A stretch of DNA of 64,000 nt from an uncultured Saprospiraceae bacterium (GCA_937921775.1 CAKZUK010000033.1:62001-126000); one strand, 5' to 3'; positions 9,128 through 18,640 are shown, numbered from the stretch's first letter. The notes: generated by a model not told the origin, from the sequence alone. Translations and numbers: made by a program.

Positions 9128-10540
9128 ATGAGTAAACGGCAAAACAATTTCCTTCAAAGTGTTGACTTGATGACGCTTGTAATCTACTTTAGTATGATTG
9201 CATTGGGTTGGCTTATGGTATATACTGTAGGTTATGATGAGGAACGAACTTTTGCAGAAACAGTTTTTGATCTTGATACTAGTATTGGAAAACAAACACT
9301 TTGGGTTGGTGTATCTGTGGTGTTGATGATTGCTGTTATTGCGATTGATTGGAATTTTTGGAGGACCTTTGCTTATCCTATTTATGCGATGGCTATGTTC
9401 TCTTTGTTGGCGGTACTTGTGATTGGACTTGAGGTCAATGGGGCCACCTCTTGGTTTAAAATAGGTCCCTTTACGCTACAGCCTGGGGAGTTTGCCAAGT
9501 TTGCAACCTGTTTGGCCATGGCTGCGTTTTTGAGTACCTATGATACCAATCTAGATAAACCCCGATTCGTCTTAATCGCTTTTGGGATTATTGTCTTACC
9601 TATGGTGTTGATTATTTTGCAACCAGATCCGGGCTCAGCATTAGTGTTTCTTTCCTTTTTTATTGTGATGTTCCGAGAGGGACTTTCTCCAAGTTTACTG
9701 CTTTTTGGTATTGGATCTGCAGTCCTTTTGATTTTAGGATTAGTTTTTCCCTTAAGTCATGTTGTGTTAGGAATGATTTTACTAATCAGCTTTGCCATGT
9801 TGCGAAGTATTGGAGTTGATTATAGAGTTCTGCTTGGCTTTGTAGTCGTCGTTATTGCTTCTATTTTTGCGGTATTAAAAGGTTTTAAATGGTATGCACT
9901 TGGCGTAAATGCTTTAGCGATGTTGGTGCTAACTTACCTAATGAATAGCAAACGTAAATTATCGTTAGCACTTCGCTTTGGTGCTTTATTGTTGATCGGA
10001 ACTTTCTTGGCCGGAATCGCAGGATACACTTTTAATAATGTATTAAAGAGTCATCAAAGGGATAGAATTAATGTTTGGCTACAGCCATCAAAGTGTGATC
10101 CACAAGGAGCCTTGTACACGATGATCCAATCTAAAATGGCAATTGGTTCTGGTGGCTTACAAGGAAAAGGATTTTTGAAAGGTGATATTACTAAGTTGAA
10201 CTATGTACCAGAGCAAAACACAGACTTTATATTTTGCACGATTGGAGAAGAACAAGGCTTTATCGGAAGCTTAGGCATTATTGGATTGTTTTTGCTTTTG
10301 ATTAGTCGGATAGTCGTTATTGCTGAACGGCAAAATTCAGACTTTTCTAGGCAGTATGCCTATAGTTTCGCAGGAATTTTATTCATACATTTCTTTGTGA
10401 ATATTGGTATGACTATGGGCTTGGTTCCCGTTATTGGTATTCCTTTGCCTTTTATTAGTTATGGTGGCTCCTGTATCCTTGCTTTTTCCATTATGATGGG
10501 AGTGTTGTTGAAGCTGGATACTAAGCGATATATAGGCTAG
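9128..10540 (+). CDS. rodA: Rod-shape determining SEDS glycosyltransferase RodA
   Basis: A 470-residue polytopic membrane protein of the FtsW/RodA/SpoVE (SEDS) family, which polymerises lipid II into glycan strands. Diagnostic segments are GATSWFKIGPFTLQPGEFAKF, ILQPDPGSALVFLSFF, VPEQNTDFIFCTIGEEQGFIGS, and the C-terminal GLVPVIGIPLPFISYGGSC. I chose RodA rather than FtsW because of the 'QPDPGSAL' and 'PEQNTDFIF' context and the neighbourhood with no division genes; FtsW cannot be excluded. An expanded middle section with extra hydrophobic helices is typical of Bacteroidota RodA. The partner penicillin-binding protein is not visible in the window. Confidence 0.92.
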   Translation: MSKRQNNFLQSVDLMTLVIYFSMIALGWLMVYTVGYDEERTFAETVFDLDTSIGKQTLWVGVSVVLMIAVIAIDWNFWRTFAYPIYAMAMFSLLAVLVIGLEVNGATSWFKIGPFTLQPGEFAKFATCLAMAAFLSTYDTNLDKPRFVLIAFGIIVLPMVLIILQPDPGSALVFLSFFIVMFREGLSPSLLLFGIGSAVLLILGLVFPLSHVVLGMILLISFAMLRSIGVDYRVLLGFVVVVIASIFAVLKGFKWYALGVNALAMLVLTYLMNSKRKLSLALRFGALLLIGTFLAGIAGYTFNNVLKSHQRDRINVWLQPSKCDPQGALYTMIQSKMAIGSGGLQGKGFLKGDITKLNYVPEQNTDFIFCTIGEEQGFIGSLGIIGLFLLLISRIVVIAERQNSDFSRQYAYSFAGILFIHFFVNIGMTMGLVPVIGIPLPFISYGGSCILAFSIMMGVLLKLDTKRYIG

Positions 10541-10544
10541 CTCA

Positions 10545-10600
10545 GCAGCGTAGCTGCGAATGGCATAAAGTTGTAGTTTCAATTGCAATGACGTTATACT
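10545..10600. repeat. Dispersed 3'-flanking repeat, copy 2 (after rodA)
   Basis: GCGTAGCTGCGAATGGCAT followed by GTAGTTTCAATTGCAATGACG resembles the sequence just after secA (GCGTAGCGCGAATG...TTTCAATGGCAATGACG). It starts within 10 bases of the rodA stop. Confidence 0.45.
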
Positions 10601-10689
10601 ATAGCTAGGTGTGTTTAGAATTTTGATTTCTGCTTTTGGGAAACAAGTTTTCCATTTTATAAAAAAAAATAGTTAAAAAAACATAGCTT

Positions 10690-11820
10690 TTGAAATTTAC
10701 GATAAGTAGTAAAGACGAAAATTCTAATGCCCGTGCCGGTGTATTGGAAACGGATCATGGAACGATCCATACGCCGATCTTCATGCCAGTAGGTACGGTT
10801 GGTTCTGTAAAAGGTATTCACCAACATGAGTTGGAGAATCAAATTAAGGCACAGATTATTTTAGGAAATACCTATCATCTTTATCTAAGACCGGGAACGG
10901 AAATTTTAGAAAAAACGGGTGGCTTGCACAAGTTTATTGGCTGGGACAAACCCATGCTGACGGATAGTGGTGGTTATCAGGTATATTCTTTGAGCGGTCG
11001 TCGAAAGATCAAAGAAGAAGGAGTTACTTTTCAATCGCATATAGATGGTTCAAAGCATTTTTTCAATCCGGAGAATGTAATGGATATTCAACGTCAGATA
11101 GGAGCAGACATCATCATGGCTTTTGATGAGTGTACACCCTACCCTTGTGACTATCATTATGCCAAACGTTCTATGGAGATGACTCACCGTTGGTTGAAGC
11201 GTTGTTGTGATCGCTTTGATGAGACAGCCGGTTTGTATGACTATAAACAAAGCTTGTTTCCAATCGTACAAGGAAGTTGTTATACAGATTTGCGTCGAAT
11301 TTCTGCAGAGACGGTTGCATCATTTAATCGAGAAGCAAATGCGATCGGAGGTTTGTCCGTGGGAGAGCCCGCTCCTGAGATGTATGAGATGACAGAAGTG
11401 GTGTGTGAAATTTTGCCAAAAGAAAAACCACGCTATCTAATGGGGGTTGGTACACCAGCCAATATATTGGAGTGTATCGCGTTGGGTATAGATATGTTTG
11501 ATTGTGTGCTGCCAAGTCGTAATGCTCGACATGGTTTGTTGTACACTTCAAAAGGAATCATCAACATAAAGAATAAAAAATGGGCAGATGATTTTTCAGC
11601 TATCGATGAAGATAGTACTTGTACGACAAGTCAGATTCATACAAAGGCATATTTGAGGCATCTAATTCAAAGTAAAGAATTGTTGGGGATGCAGATTGCA
11701 ACGCTACATAATTTGAGTTTTTATCTTTGGTTGGTTGGTGAAGCACGCAATCATATTGAGGCTGGAGACTTTGCTTCTTGGAAGAAAGGAATGGTAGAGG
11801 AAGTGCAGCGCCGGCTTTGA
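10690..11820 (+). CDS. tgt: Queuine/preQ1 tRNA-guanine transglycosylase
   Basis: A 376-residue enzyme that exchanges guanine-34 for the preQ1 base in tRNA-Asp/Asn/His/Tyr. It starts with TTG at 10690 (MKFTISSKD), as the frame has no nearer ATG. Family signatures are GTVGSVKG, LGNTYHLYLRPG, catalytic-region LTDSGGYQVYSLSGRRK, IMAFDECTPYP, GGLSVGEP and FDCVLPSRNARHG, which contains the nucleophile Asp. The usual zinc motif CxCx2C before AYLRHL is degenerate (STCTTSQIHTKAYLRHL): only the middle Cys remains, as discussed in findings. It is followed at some distance by an LptF/G-like gene, a frequent pairing in this phylum. Confidence 0.96.
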   Translation: MKFTISSKDENSNARAGVLETDHGTIHTPIFMPVGTVGSVKGIHQHELENQIKAQIILGNTYHLYLRPGTEILEKTGGLHKFIGWDKPMLTDSGGYQVYSLSGRRKIKEEGVTFQSHIDGSKHFFNPENVMDIQRQIGADIIMAFDECTPYPCDYHYAKRSMEMTHRWLKRCCDRFDETAGLYDYKQSLFPIVQGSCYTDLRRISAETVASFNREANAIGGLSVGEPAPEMYEMTEVVCEILPKEKPRYLMGVGTPANILECIALGIDMFDCVLPSRNARHGLLYTSKGIINIKNKKWADDFSAIDEDSTCTTSQIHTKAYLRHLIQSKELLGMQIATLHNLSFYLWLVGEARNHIEAGDFASWKKGMVEEVQRRL

Positions 11821-12287
11821 TAATAAAAGGGGAAAGAACTGTACAGTGATTTCGGTCTTCGTTGACTTCAGTCCGGTAAAGAGTAGAAGACAAAGGCCGG
11901 GCTGAACAGGCTGAGCAAGAATGCAGTTATCTGAAATTTGGCTGCATCACTATTAGGATTTTTTTTAAATGTAAAACCGCAAAATGTAAAAGTGTCCGAA
12001 AATCGCGCTTTTCTGGTGTAGCATGTCGTTCACTGGCAATTTTACATTTTAGCTGGCGGCCTGTCTAACTACCAGATAGACTCGATAGGTTTTAAACTTT
12101 ATTTCAAACGCCAAAACCAATTGCTGGTCGATCGGTGAAGTCTAGTAACCGAAATCCAACTGAATTTATATAAAGTGCCTTCGCTTAGAGTCAGCACCTT
12201 ACTGAAATTTACAATGAAAATGAAAAGACCACTGACGAATTAATTATCCTTAAATAACTTCGACATCAAATTTAGAATTGAAGCTAA
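11821..12287. other. Intergenic region with an inverted repeat
   Basis: This spacer of 467 bases lies between tgt and the permease gene. It holds a perfect 11-base inverted repeat, AAAATGTAAAA (11981-11991) and TTTTACATTTT (12040-12050), with a further ATGTAAAA just upstream. No coding signal was found. Confidence 0.5.
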
Positions 12288-13376
12288 ATGCTGAAAAAGA
12301 TAGACGCATATATCATTAAAAAATATCTAGGAACTTTTTTCTTTACAGTTTTGATTTTTACGCTTATTGCAATCATTATTGATTTGAGTGAAAAAATTGA
12401 AGACTATGTAGATGAGAGTGTTCCTGTAAGTGAAATCCTTTTTGATTACACGGTTAATTTTATGTTGTATATCAATGGATTGTTATTGCCTTTATACGCT
12501 TTGATTTCGGTGGTATTTTTTACTTCAAGAATGGCATATAACTCTGAGATCATTTCCATATTAAATGCTGGTGTTAGTTTTCGTAGAATATTACTTCCCT
12601 ATATGGTAGCTGGAGGTTTTATTACTTGTTTGCACCTATTGGGTAATCACATATTGATTCCAAAGGGGAATGTCAATCGAGTTGAATTTGAGCACAAATA
12701 TATCTGGCATCGAAATGATAAAGGTAAGAAGAAGGATGTACATGCTTTTATTTCACCTAATACCAAAGTTTATATCAGAAGTTATCGGGAACGAGATTCT
12801 GTTGCTTTGAATTTTAGAATTGAAAAATTTAAGGATAATAAATTGGTTGCTTTGCTTAAAGCAAAAGAGGCGATGTGGCAAGGGCCACCTAATAAATGGC
12901 GACTCAGTGACTATGAACGCCGGTCTTTCGATGGAATGAATGAAGTTTTTGAAAATGGGAATGGTGCTTTTATCGATACGGCTATTAATATTACGCCTGC
13001 CGACTTTGTACGTTATCTGGAACATAAGGATATGATGGAGACAGGTAAGCTTATAGATTTTGTGAGAATCGAAAAGGAACGAGGAGTAGGGAATACAAAA
13101 ATCTACGAGGTTGAAATGCATAGAAGAAGCGCTGAACCCATCACAATTCTTATTCTGACAGTCATAGGTGTGTCTATTGCGGCACGTAAGGTAAGAGGAG
13201 GAATGGGTTTACATCTTGCTCTAGGTGTGGCCGTGGGAGCCATTTATATTTTTATGTCTAAATTTTCTACAACATTTGCTATTAATGAGAGCCTTCCAGC
13301 TGTCCTTGGTGTTTGGATACCGAATATCATATTTACTGTGGTGGCTGTTATTATGGCTGTTAAGGCTCAGAAATAG
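12288..13376 (+). CDS. LptF/LptG (YjgP/YjgQ) family lipopolysaccharide export permease
   Basis: A 362-residue permease with the LptF/G layout: N-terminal helices (MLKKIDAYIIKKYLGTFFFTVLIFTLIAIIIDLSEKI begins the classic opening), a periplasmic beta-jellyroll from about residue 120 to 255, and C-terminal helices (EPITILILTVIGVSIAARK, then GLHLALGVAVGAIYIF). LptF and LptG with LptB2 extract LPS from the inner membrane and pass it to LptC. Only one such gene is present here. I cannot tell F from G, so no symbol is given. Confidence 0.9.
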   Translation: MLKKIDAYIIKKYLGTFFFTVLIFTLIAIIIDLSEKIEDYVDESVPVSEILFDYTVNFMLYINGLLLPLYALISVVFFTSRMAYNSEIISILNAGVSFRRILLPYMVAGGFITCLHLLGNHILIPKGNVNRVEFEHKYIWHRNDKGKKKDVHAFISPNTKVYIRSYRERDSVALNFRIEKFKDNKLVALLKAKEAMWQGPPNKWRLSDYERRSFDGMNEVFENGNGAFIDTAINITPADFVRYLEHKDMMETGKLIDFVRIEKERGVGNTKIYEVEMHRRSAEPITILILTVIGVSIAARKVRGGMGLHLALGVAVGAIYIFMSKFSTTFAINESLPAVLGVWIPNIIFTVVAVIMAVKAQK

Positions 13377-13772
13377 ATAGACCTTCTTATGCTATCCGAT
13401 TGCCTACCTCTTTATTTTGTTTAACTTTTCTTACCTATCTCCTTCTACGCTTTTTGCCCTTTATTGCTTTATCTAGAGTCTTCAACATTCTAATTCTAAC
13501 GCCTAATTCAACTAAAAATCCACCGTTAATTCATTTTACTGTCTTTGATTAGATAAACTTTCAAATATTTTTGAAAGTTGTAAAAATACAGAAAGCTGTT
13601 TAACTTATGAGTTAAGTGACTGTCAGTCAAGTAGTTGTTGCTAGGTTGGTGTTTTGATGTACGTATATTGACTTGCTTGAGCTAATAAAAACTTCAATAA
13701 TCGCTTGTGTTTTGTTTAATGTTTACTTATCTTTGATTAAACAAAAGTTAAATAGCTAAAAAAAACCTGTAT
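13377..13772. other. Intergenic region upstream of the sigma factor
   Basis: This spacer of about 395 bases is pyrimidine-rich just after the permease stop. It contains a well-formed Bacteroidota promoter near its right end (13705-13735) and no further gene. Confidence 0.5.
13705..13735 (+). promoter_or_regulatory. Candidate promoter of the ECF sigma factor gene
   Basis: A -33-like TTG at 13705-13707 and TATCTTTG at 13728-13735 are separated by 20 bases. This fits the Bacteroidota TTTG-N19-21-TAnnTTTG pattern. The start codon is 37 bases downstream. Confidence 0.55.
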
Positions 13773-14306
13773 ATGTCAACATTAGAATTTGATTCAAAAT
13801 TTAATCAGCTTTCAGCCTTGTTGCATTCATTTGCATACAACCTGACTAAGAATGTAGAAGACGCGAGAGACTTGTTTCAGGAAACTGCTTTTAGAGCCCT
13901 GACAAATAAGGAGAAATTTCGCGCAGGAACTAACTTTAAAGCATGGTTATTCACCATCATGAAGAATATTTTTATCAATAATTACCGTAAGAAGATGAAG
14001 TCTAATACGATTATTGATTCAACTGACAATCTATATTATATCAATTCTGGAGGGTCTTTGATTTCTAATCAAGCAGAGTCAAACATTCTTATGAATGAGC
14101 TGGAAACAATTATAGATAGTTTGGATGAGGGGATTATGATTCCTTTTATGATGCATTACGAAGGATTTAAGTACCAGGAAATTGCAGACAAGCTTGATTT
14201 GCCTTTAGGGACAGTAAAAAGTCGAATTTTCTTTGCTAGAAAAGAATTAAAAGAGATAATTAACAAGCGTTATGATAGATCACTTGAGCTTGAAAAAGAA
14301 GCTTAA
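13773..14306 (+). CDS. ECF-type RNA polymerase sigma-70 factor
   Basis: A 177-residue protein with region 2 (LHSFAYNLTKNVEDARDLFQETAFRAL, FKAWLFTIMKNIFINNYRKK) and region 4 (YEGFKYQEIADKLDLPLGTVKSRIFFARKEL). There is no region 1 or 3, as in ECF sigma factors. It binds core polymerase and directs a small regulon. No anti-sigma gene is adjacent, although a small anti-sigma-like protein is encoded at 20209-20445. A strong intrinsic terminator lies about 50 bases after the stop, so it is probably monocistronic. Confidence 0.93.
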   Translation: MSTLEFDSKFNQLSALLHSFAYNLTKNVEDARDLFQETAFRALTNKEKFRAGTNFKAWLFTIMKNIFINNYRKKMKSNTIIDSTDNLYYINSGGSLISNQAESNILMNELETIIDSLDEGIMIPFMMHYEGFKYQEIADKLDLPLGTVKSRIFFARKELKEIINKRYDRSLELEKEA

Positions 14307-14353
14307 AAGTATTTAAGATTTAAAAGGATTAAAAAAATAGTTTTGATTAATTT

Positions 14354-14394
14354 AGGCGGCAGCAAAGGAGACTTTGCTGCCGCCTATTTTTTTT
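14354..14394 (+). terminator. Rho-independent terminator after the sigma factor gene
   Basis: Perfect 14-bp GC-rich stem AGGCGGCAGCAAAG / CTTTGCTGCCGCCT with a GAGA loop, followed by eight T residues. It is the strongest terminator in the window. Confidence 0.93.
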
Positions 14395-14449
14395 GCGTAT
14401 TTTGTATTTTAAGCCCTGCCAAACAGCTGAAGGATGATCGCCCAACACG

Positions 14450-15553
14450 ATGTTTTATATTATGAATGAGAAAAAGAAAGAACAGTATTTTACAGAAGGA
14501 CTACTTAATTGGTACAAAACTTCAGATCGTCCGATGCCATGGAAAGGAGAGCGAAACCCTTATTTGATTTGGCTTTCGGAAATCATTTTACAGCAAACCA
14601 GAGTGGAGCAAGGACTCCCCTATTACGAACGTTTCAAAGCCAAATATCCAACAGTTATAGATTTGGCAAATGCACCTGAAGATGAACTGATGAAACTATG
14701 GGAGGGACTTGGCTATTATTCTCGTGCTCGTAACTTGCATGCTACTGCCAAGATAATTACTACAGAATACAAGGGGATCTTTCCTAAAGACTATAAAACA
14801 ATTCTCTCGCTCAAAGGTGTTGGTCCTTATACCGCGGCGGCCATTTCATCTTTTGCATATGGTTTGCCACATGCTGTGGTCGACGGAAACGTATATCGAG
14901 TCTTATCACGATTTTTTGGTATAGACCTAGCTATTGATTCGACTCTTGGTAAAAAGGAATTTACGAAGCTGGCTCAAACGGTCTTAGATGTGACTGACCC
15001 TGGAGTTTATAATCAGGCAATTATGGATTTTGGAGCAACCTATTGTATGCCTAAAAAACCTAAATGTCAAAGTTGTAATCTAAAAAATAGTTGTGTTGCT
15101 TTTCAAGAGCAGGCAATTGCGAAATATCCATTCAAGGCTAAGAAACTAAAAAAGCGAAGCCGTTATTTCAATTTTTTACTTATTGAAAATGCTAAAGGAC
15201 AATTGTTAATTGAGAAACGGATCGGCAAAGATATTTGGCAACAGCTTTATCAATTCCCTTTAATTGAAATGGAAGCAATAGCAGATGAATCTATTTTGCG
15301 AGAACAAGACTTATTCAAACATTTACTGGAAGCAGATATTTTAGAAAACTTAAGTCCTTCCAAGCCATTTTCTCAGATGCTTAGTCATCAAAAGATAATA
15401 GCTACCTTTTGGAAAATAAAAGTAGCAAAGTATAGTAAAGCAGCTAAGTCGGACTTTAAAATTGTCTTTTCTGAAGAGCTAGAAAACTATGCTTTCCCTC
15501 GAATAATTGATTTGTTTTTACAGGATAAAACATTATATTTAGATGTACGTTGA
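14450..15553 (+). CDS. mutY: A/G-specific adenine DNA glycosylase MutY
   Basis: A 367-residue base-excision repair enzyme that removes A mispaired with 8-oxoguanine. Signatures are PMPWKGERNPYLIWLSEIILQQTRV (helix-hairpin-helix fold entry), LKGVGPYTAAAISSFAYG with the HhH motif, and the catalytic Asp in VVDGNVYRVLSRFF. The [4Fe-4S] cluster motif C-x6-C-x2-C-x5-C is present as YCMPKKPKCQSCNLKNSC. The NUDIX-like C-terminal domain that reads 8-oxoG spans about residues 235-360. A second ATG four codons in (MNEKKKEQYF, 14462) is an equally likely start. It is first in the mutY-ssb-gldE-gldD arrangement typical of Bacteroidota. Confidence 0.97.
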   Translation: MFYIMNEKKKEQYFTEGLLNWYKTSDRPMPWKGERNPYLIWLSEIILQQTRVEQGLPYYERFKAKYPTVIDLANAPEDELMKLWEGLGYYSRARNLHATAKIITTEYKGIFPKDYKTILSLKGVGPYTAAAISSFAYGLPHAVVDGNVYRVLSRFFGIDLAIDSTLGKKEFTKLAQTVLDVTDPGVYNQAIMDFGATYCMPKKPKCQSCNLKNSCVAFQEQAIAKYPFKAKKLKKRSRYFNFLLIENAKGQLLIEKRIGKDIWQQLYQFPLIEMEAIADESILREQDLFKHLLEADILENLSPSKPFSQMLSHQKIIATFWKIKVAKYSKAAKSDFKIVFSEELENYAFPRIIDLFLQDKTLYLDVR

Positions 15554-15737
15554 ATCTATTAGCGCTACTTGTTCGTTTAAGAGAAATAGTATTGTTAATG
15601 CGATATGAAGCTTTCGGAATAGGAAAGCAATAATTTAATCATTACTTACCTCGAAAAAGATATTATTTCCTAAAAAATGCGGACTTTTGTAATGGCTCTA
15701 TATTAAACATACTTTAATCGTTTAAATTGAATCTGAT

Positions 15738-16166
15738 ATGATAAACAAAGTAATCTTAATTGGAAATTTGGGCCGTGACCCTGAAGTCAGACGCCTCGAA
15801 TCTGGAGCTGCTGTTGCGAAGTTTTCTGTAGCAACAAGTGAAAGTTATAAAGACAAAAATGATGAGTGGCAAAAGTCTACAGAATGGCATGATGTAGTTT
15901 GCTGGAGAAATCTTGCTGAACGAGCAGAAAGAGACTTGAAAAAGGGCTCTCTGGTTTATGTCGAAGGAAAACTTACACATAGAAAGTGGCAGGATAAAGA
16001 AGGTAATGATCGCTATACTACTGAAGTGTTGGCTAATACGTTCCGTATGATGGAGAAACGGGAGGCTAGTGCTTTTCAAGGAGCTAGCGGTACGCCAAAT
16101 CAAGAAAAGGCTACGACACCTGCAACTCCAGCTCCTGCAGAGGGAGATGATGATCTACCGTTCTAA
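15738..16166 (+). CDS. ssb: Single-stranded DNA-binding protein
   Basis: A 142-residue OB-fold protein (MINKVILIGNLGRDPEVRR, WHDVVCWRNLAERAERDLKKGSLVYVEGKL) with a Pro/Ala-rich linker. The acidic tip DDDLPF recruits replication and repair partners. Its position between mutY and gldE is conserved in this phylum. It is closed by an intrinsic terminator immediately downstream. Confidence 0.97.
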   Translation: MINKVILIGNLGRDPEVRRLESGAAVAKFSVATSESYKDKNDEWQKSTEWHDVVCWRNLAERAERDLKKGSLVYVEGKLTHRKWQDKEGNDRYTTEVLANTFRMMEKREASAFQGASGTPNQEKATTPATPAPAEGDDDLPF

Positions 16167-16173
16167 AAAAAAG

Positions 16174-16210
16174 AAACCAGCCTTGGAACTTTAGCAAGGC
16201 TGGTTTTATT
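16174..16210 (+). terminator. Intrinsic terminator after ssb
   Basis: A 12-bp perfect stem AAACCAGCCTTG / CAAGGCTGGTTT, a 9-base loop, then TTATTATTT. It lies 8 bases after the ssb stop and just before the TTG start of gldE, so readthrough or a separate gldE promoter is implied. Confidence 0.85.
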
Positions 16211-16230
16211 ATTTACCTTAATCCTTTACG

Positions 16231-17664
16231 TTGGAAATCGACCCAGATAGTTATATACAATTCTTTTATTTCTCTCCACTATTAGCGGTTACCGCTGCCG
16301 GCGTTTACTTCGCTTTGTTCTTCGTATTAATTTTATTGGCTTGCTCGGCGCTTATCTCCAGCTCAGAGGTAGCCTTTTTCTCGCTTAATATTAATGATGT
16401 TAAAAAATTAGAGCAGGAGAATTCTCATACTGCTAATCGAATCCTAGATCTACGTAGTAAACCACGTGAGTTGCTTGCTACAATTTTGATTAGTAATAAT
16501 TTTATTAATATTGGAATTATCATCTTGTCCGATTTCATTTTAGCCTATTTCTTAAGTGATCAGATACGGATTAATTGGTCTGAAAATATTTTCGAAGCCT
16601 TACCTTTTCTAGCGAGTTTCTGCTCGGAAGAAGGCTTAGCCAAAATAATTAATTTTTCGATAGCGGTGATTGGTGTAACCTTTCTACTTGTTTTGTTTGG
16701 AGAGGTTGCCCCAAAAGTTTACGCCAAGATTAACAAAATGAAACTGGCTAGGTTGATGTCTAAAACTTTAGGTGGTCTGATAGGTTTTTTTCGACCAATT
16801 AGTAGTCCATTAGTTATGGGGACAAATTTGATTGAACGAAAGTTGAAAAATCGAAGCAGTAATGGAATTACGAGTCGGGAAGAAATTGACCAGGCGATTG
16901 AATTGGCAGTAAAAGAAGATGAAAAAAATGCGGGGAAGGAAATTGATATTTTAAAAAGTATCGTAAAGTTTGGAGATGTATCTGTAAAGCAGATCATGCG
17001 ATCGAGAGTGGATGTGATGGCGATTGATTTTAGAATTGATTTTGATGAATTGTTGACAATAGTTAAAAATTCAGGCTATTCCAGGATTCCCGTGTTTGAT
17101 GAGGACTTTGATAATATTACTGGAATTCTTTATGGTAAAGATTTGTTAGGTCATTTGGATGAGAATGTAGATTATGAGTGGCAGGTTTTGATTCGTACGA
17201 ATGTAATGTATGTTCCGGAAGCAAAAAAAATTAATGATTTGCTTCGTGAGTTTCAGTTGGAACGGATGCATATGGCAATCGTGGTTGATGAGTATGGGGG
17301 GAGTTCAGGATTAGTTACTTTGGAGGATATCATGGAAGAGGTGATTGGTGAAATCAAAGATGAGTTTGATGATGACATTGAAGTTGATTTTCAAAAAATT
17401 GATGATTTCAATTATAGCTTTGAGGGAAAGACCTTATTAAATGATGTTTGTAGAGTAATTGGAGTGGATACAGAAACGTTTAATATTGTAAAGGGAGATG
17501 CAGACTCAGTAGCTGGTTTGTTATTAGAATTGACGGGTCAGATTCCAAAAATCGGAGCTGAAGTATTATATGAAGATTATAAGTTTAAGATCATCTCTGT
17601 GAATAGACGTCGTATAGAAAAAATTCAAATTACCCTTCCTCCTGATCCTGAACAAGAGCAATAG
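16231..17664 (+). CDS. gldE: Gliding motility protein GldE (CNNM/CorC-type membrane protein)
   Basis: A 477-residue protein starting with TTG at 16231; no in-frame ATG lies nearby. It has an N-terminal DUF21/CNNM transmembrane domain (ALFFVLILLACSALISSSEVAFFSL and three further helices to about residue 190). A CBS pair spans about residues 250-370 (VKQIMRSRVDVMAIDF, HMAIVVDEYGGSSGLVTLEDIMEEVIGEI), followed by a CorC/HlyC C-terminal domain. Hemolysin/CorC-like annotation fits the family, but synteny with ssb upstream and gldD downstream identifies the GldE branch. In flavobacteria, GldD and GldE support gliding and T9SS function. Confidence 0.93.
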   Translation: MEIDPDSYIQFFYFSPLLAVTAAGVYFALFFVLILLACSALISSSEVAFFSLNINDVKKLEQENSHTANRILDLRSKPRELLATILISNNFINIGIIILSDFILAYFLSDQIRINWSENIFEALPFLASFCSEEGLAKIINFSIAVIGVTFLLVLFGEVAPKVYAKINKMKLARLMSKTLGGLIGFFRPISSPLVMGTNLIERKLKNRSSNGITSREEIDQAIELAVKEDEKNAGKEIDILKSIVKFGDVSVKQIMRSRVDVMAIDFRIDFDELLTIVKNSGYSRIPVFDEDFDNITGILYGKDLLGHLDENVDYEWQVLIRTNVMYVPEAKKINDLLREFQLERMHMAIVVDEYGGSSGLVTLEDIMEEVIGEIKDEFDDDIEVDFQKIDDFNYSFEGKTLLNDVCRVIGVDTETFNIVKGDADSVAGLLLELTGQIPKIGAEVLYEDYKFKIISVNRRRIEKIQITLPPDPEQEQ

Positions 17665-17724
17665 GGGGCTTATCTAAAATTGTCCTTCTGCGGCTTTTCC
17701 AAGGAAGTTAAAAAAGTAATATTA

Positions 17725-18336
17725 ATGTATCATCTTCTTTCAAAATGTTATCCACTTGTTTTATTTGTTGGATTTTTTTTATTGTTATCAGCTTGTGAAG
17801 ATCCGATTTATATTCCTAAGCCTAGAGCCTACCCTAAAGTTGTTTATCCGGAACGCTCTTACCAATCATTTACTGAAGACTATTGTAGTTTTACGTTTGA
17901 GTATCCAAAATATACCATCATTGAACAGGATACTTTATTTTTTGGTGAAAAGCCTGACAATGCGTGTTGGTTTGATTTATATACCAAATCATTAAATGCT
18001 AAAATCTATTGTAGTTATGTACCTATCGATAAAAATAATTCCTTTGAAAAACTTCGTGATGATGCCTTTTTAATGGCGGATGAGCATATTGTAAAAGCAA
18101 ATTACATTGATCGTATTCCTATTCAAAACAAGAATGGTGTTTCCGGTTTTGCTTTTAATCTAGAAGGGCCAGTTGCCTCTCCTTTTATGTTTTATTTGAC
18201 GGACAGTACGGATCATTTTTTGCGTGCTTCCCTCTATTTTAATTCGAGAGCAGAGCCTGATTCTTTAGCGCCAGTTGTCAAATTTGTGAAGGATGATATT
18301 CTACATATGATCCAGACTTTTGAATGGAATGATTAA
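17725..18336 (+). CDS. gldD: Gliding motility lipoprotein GldD
   Basis: About 203 residues from the ATG at 17725 (MYHLLSKCYPLVLFVG). The track start is a TTG 45 bases earlier, inside an implausible hydrophilic leader. The lipobox is LLSACEDP. The mature part carries the GldD signature YIPKPRAYPKVVYPERSYQ followed by FTFEYPKYTIIEQD. GldD is an outer periplasmic lipoprotein required for gliding and chitin use in flavobacteria, working with the GldE membrane protein encoded just upstream. It is the last gene of the plus-strand run before the convergent recA. Confidence 0.93.
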   Translation: MYHLLSKCYPLVLFVGFFLLLSACEDPIYIPKPRAYPKVVYPERSYQSFTEDYCSFTFEYPKYTIIEQDTLFFGEKPDNACWFDLYTKSLNAKIYCSYVPIDKNNSFEKLRDDAFLMADEHIVKANYIDRIPIQNKNGVSGFAFNLEGPVASPFMFYLTDSTDHFLRASLYFNSRAEPDSLAPVVKFVKDDILHMIQTFEWND

Positions 18337-18589
18337 ATTTTTTATGGGGATTGGAACGCAGATCTAACATATTGGAGGAGAGTTAGGAGGAATTTTTTCT
18401 TTTATTGTGCCCCAGTAATTAACTTAGCTTATGCTAAGCTTTCGCTAAGGATATGACTTACATGTGGCTTGGTCGTAACTTAATTAATTTCAGCTTGATG
18501 CGATCTAAGCATTTAGCTTCAACTAAGCACAGTCGGCGAACTCAGGTTGATTGTACTTGATAGGTCTAAGTTGGGGATTCATGTCTCAC

Positions 18590-18632
18590 AAACAAAAAGC
18601 CATCCGGAGTTAACCGAACAGCTTTTTGTTTT
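18590..18632. terminator. Bidirectional intrinsic terminator between gldD and recA
   Basis: An 11-bp stem AAACAAAAAGC / GCTTTTTGTTT with a 20-base loop. The A-rich left arm gives a U-tract for the minus strand and the T-rich right arm gives one for the plus strand, so it can serve both convergent genes. Confidence 0.75.
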
Positions 18633-18640
18633 ATAAGTTT

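Noticed and set aside
16231-17664. Annotation as hemolysin/CorC magnesium transporter
   Set aside because: Same domain family, but position between ssb and gldD supports GldE.
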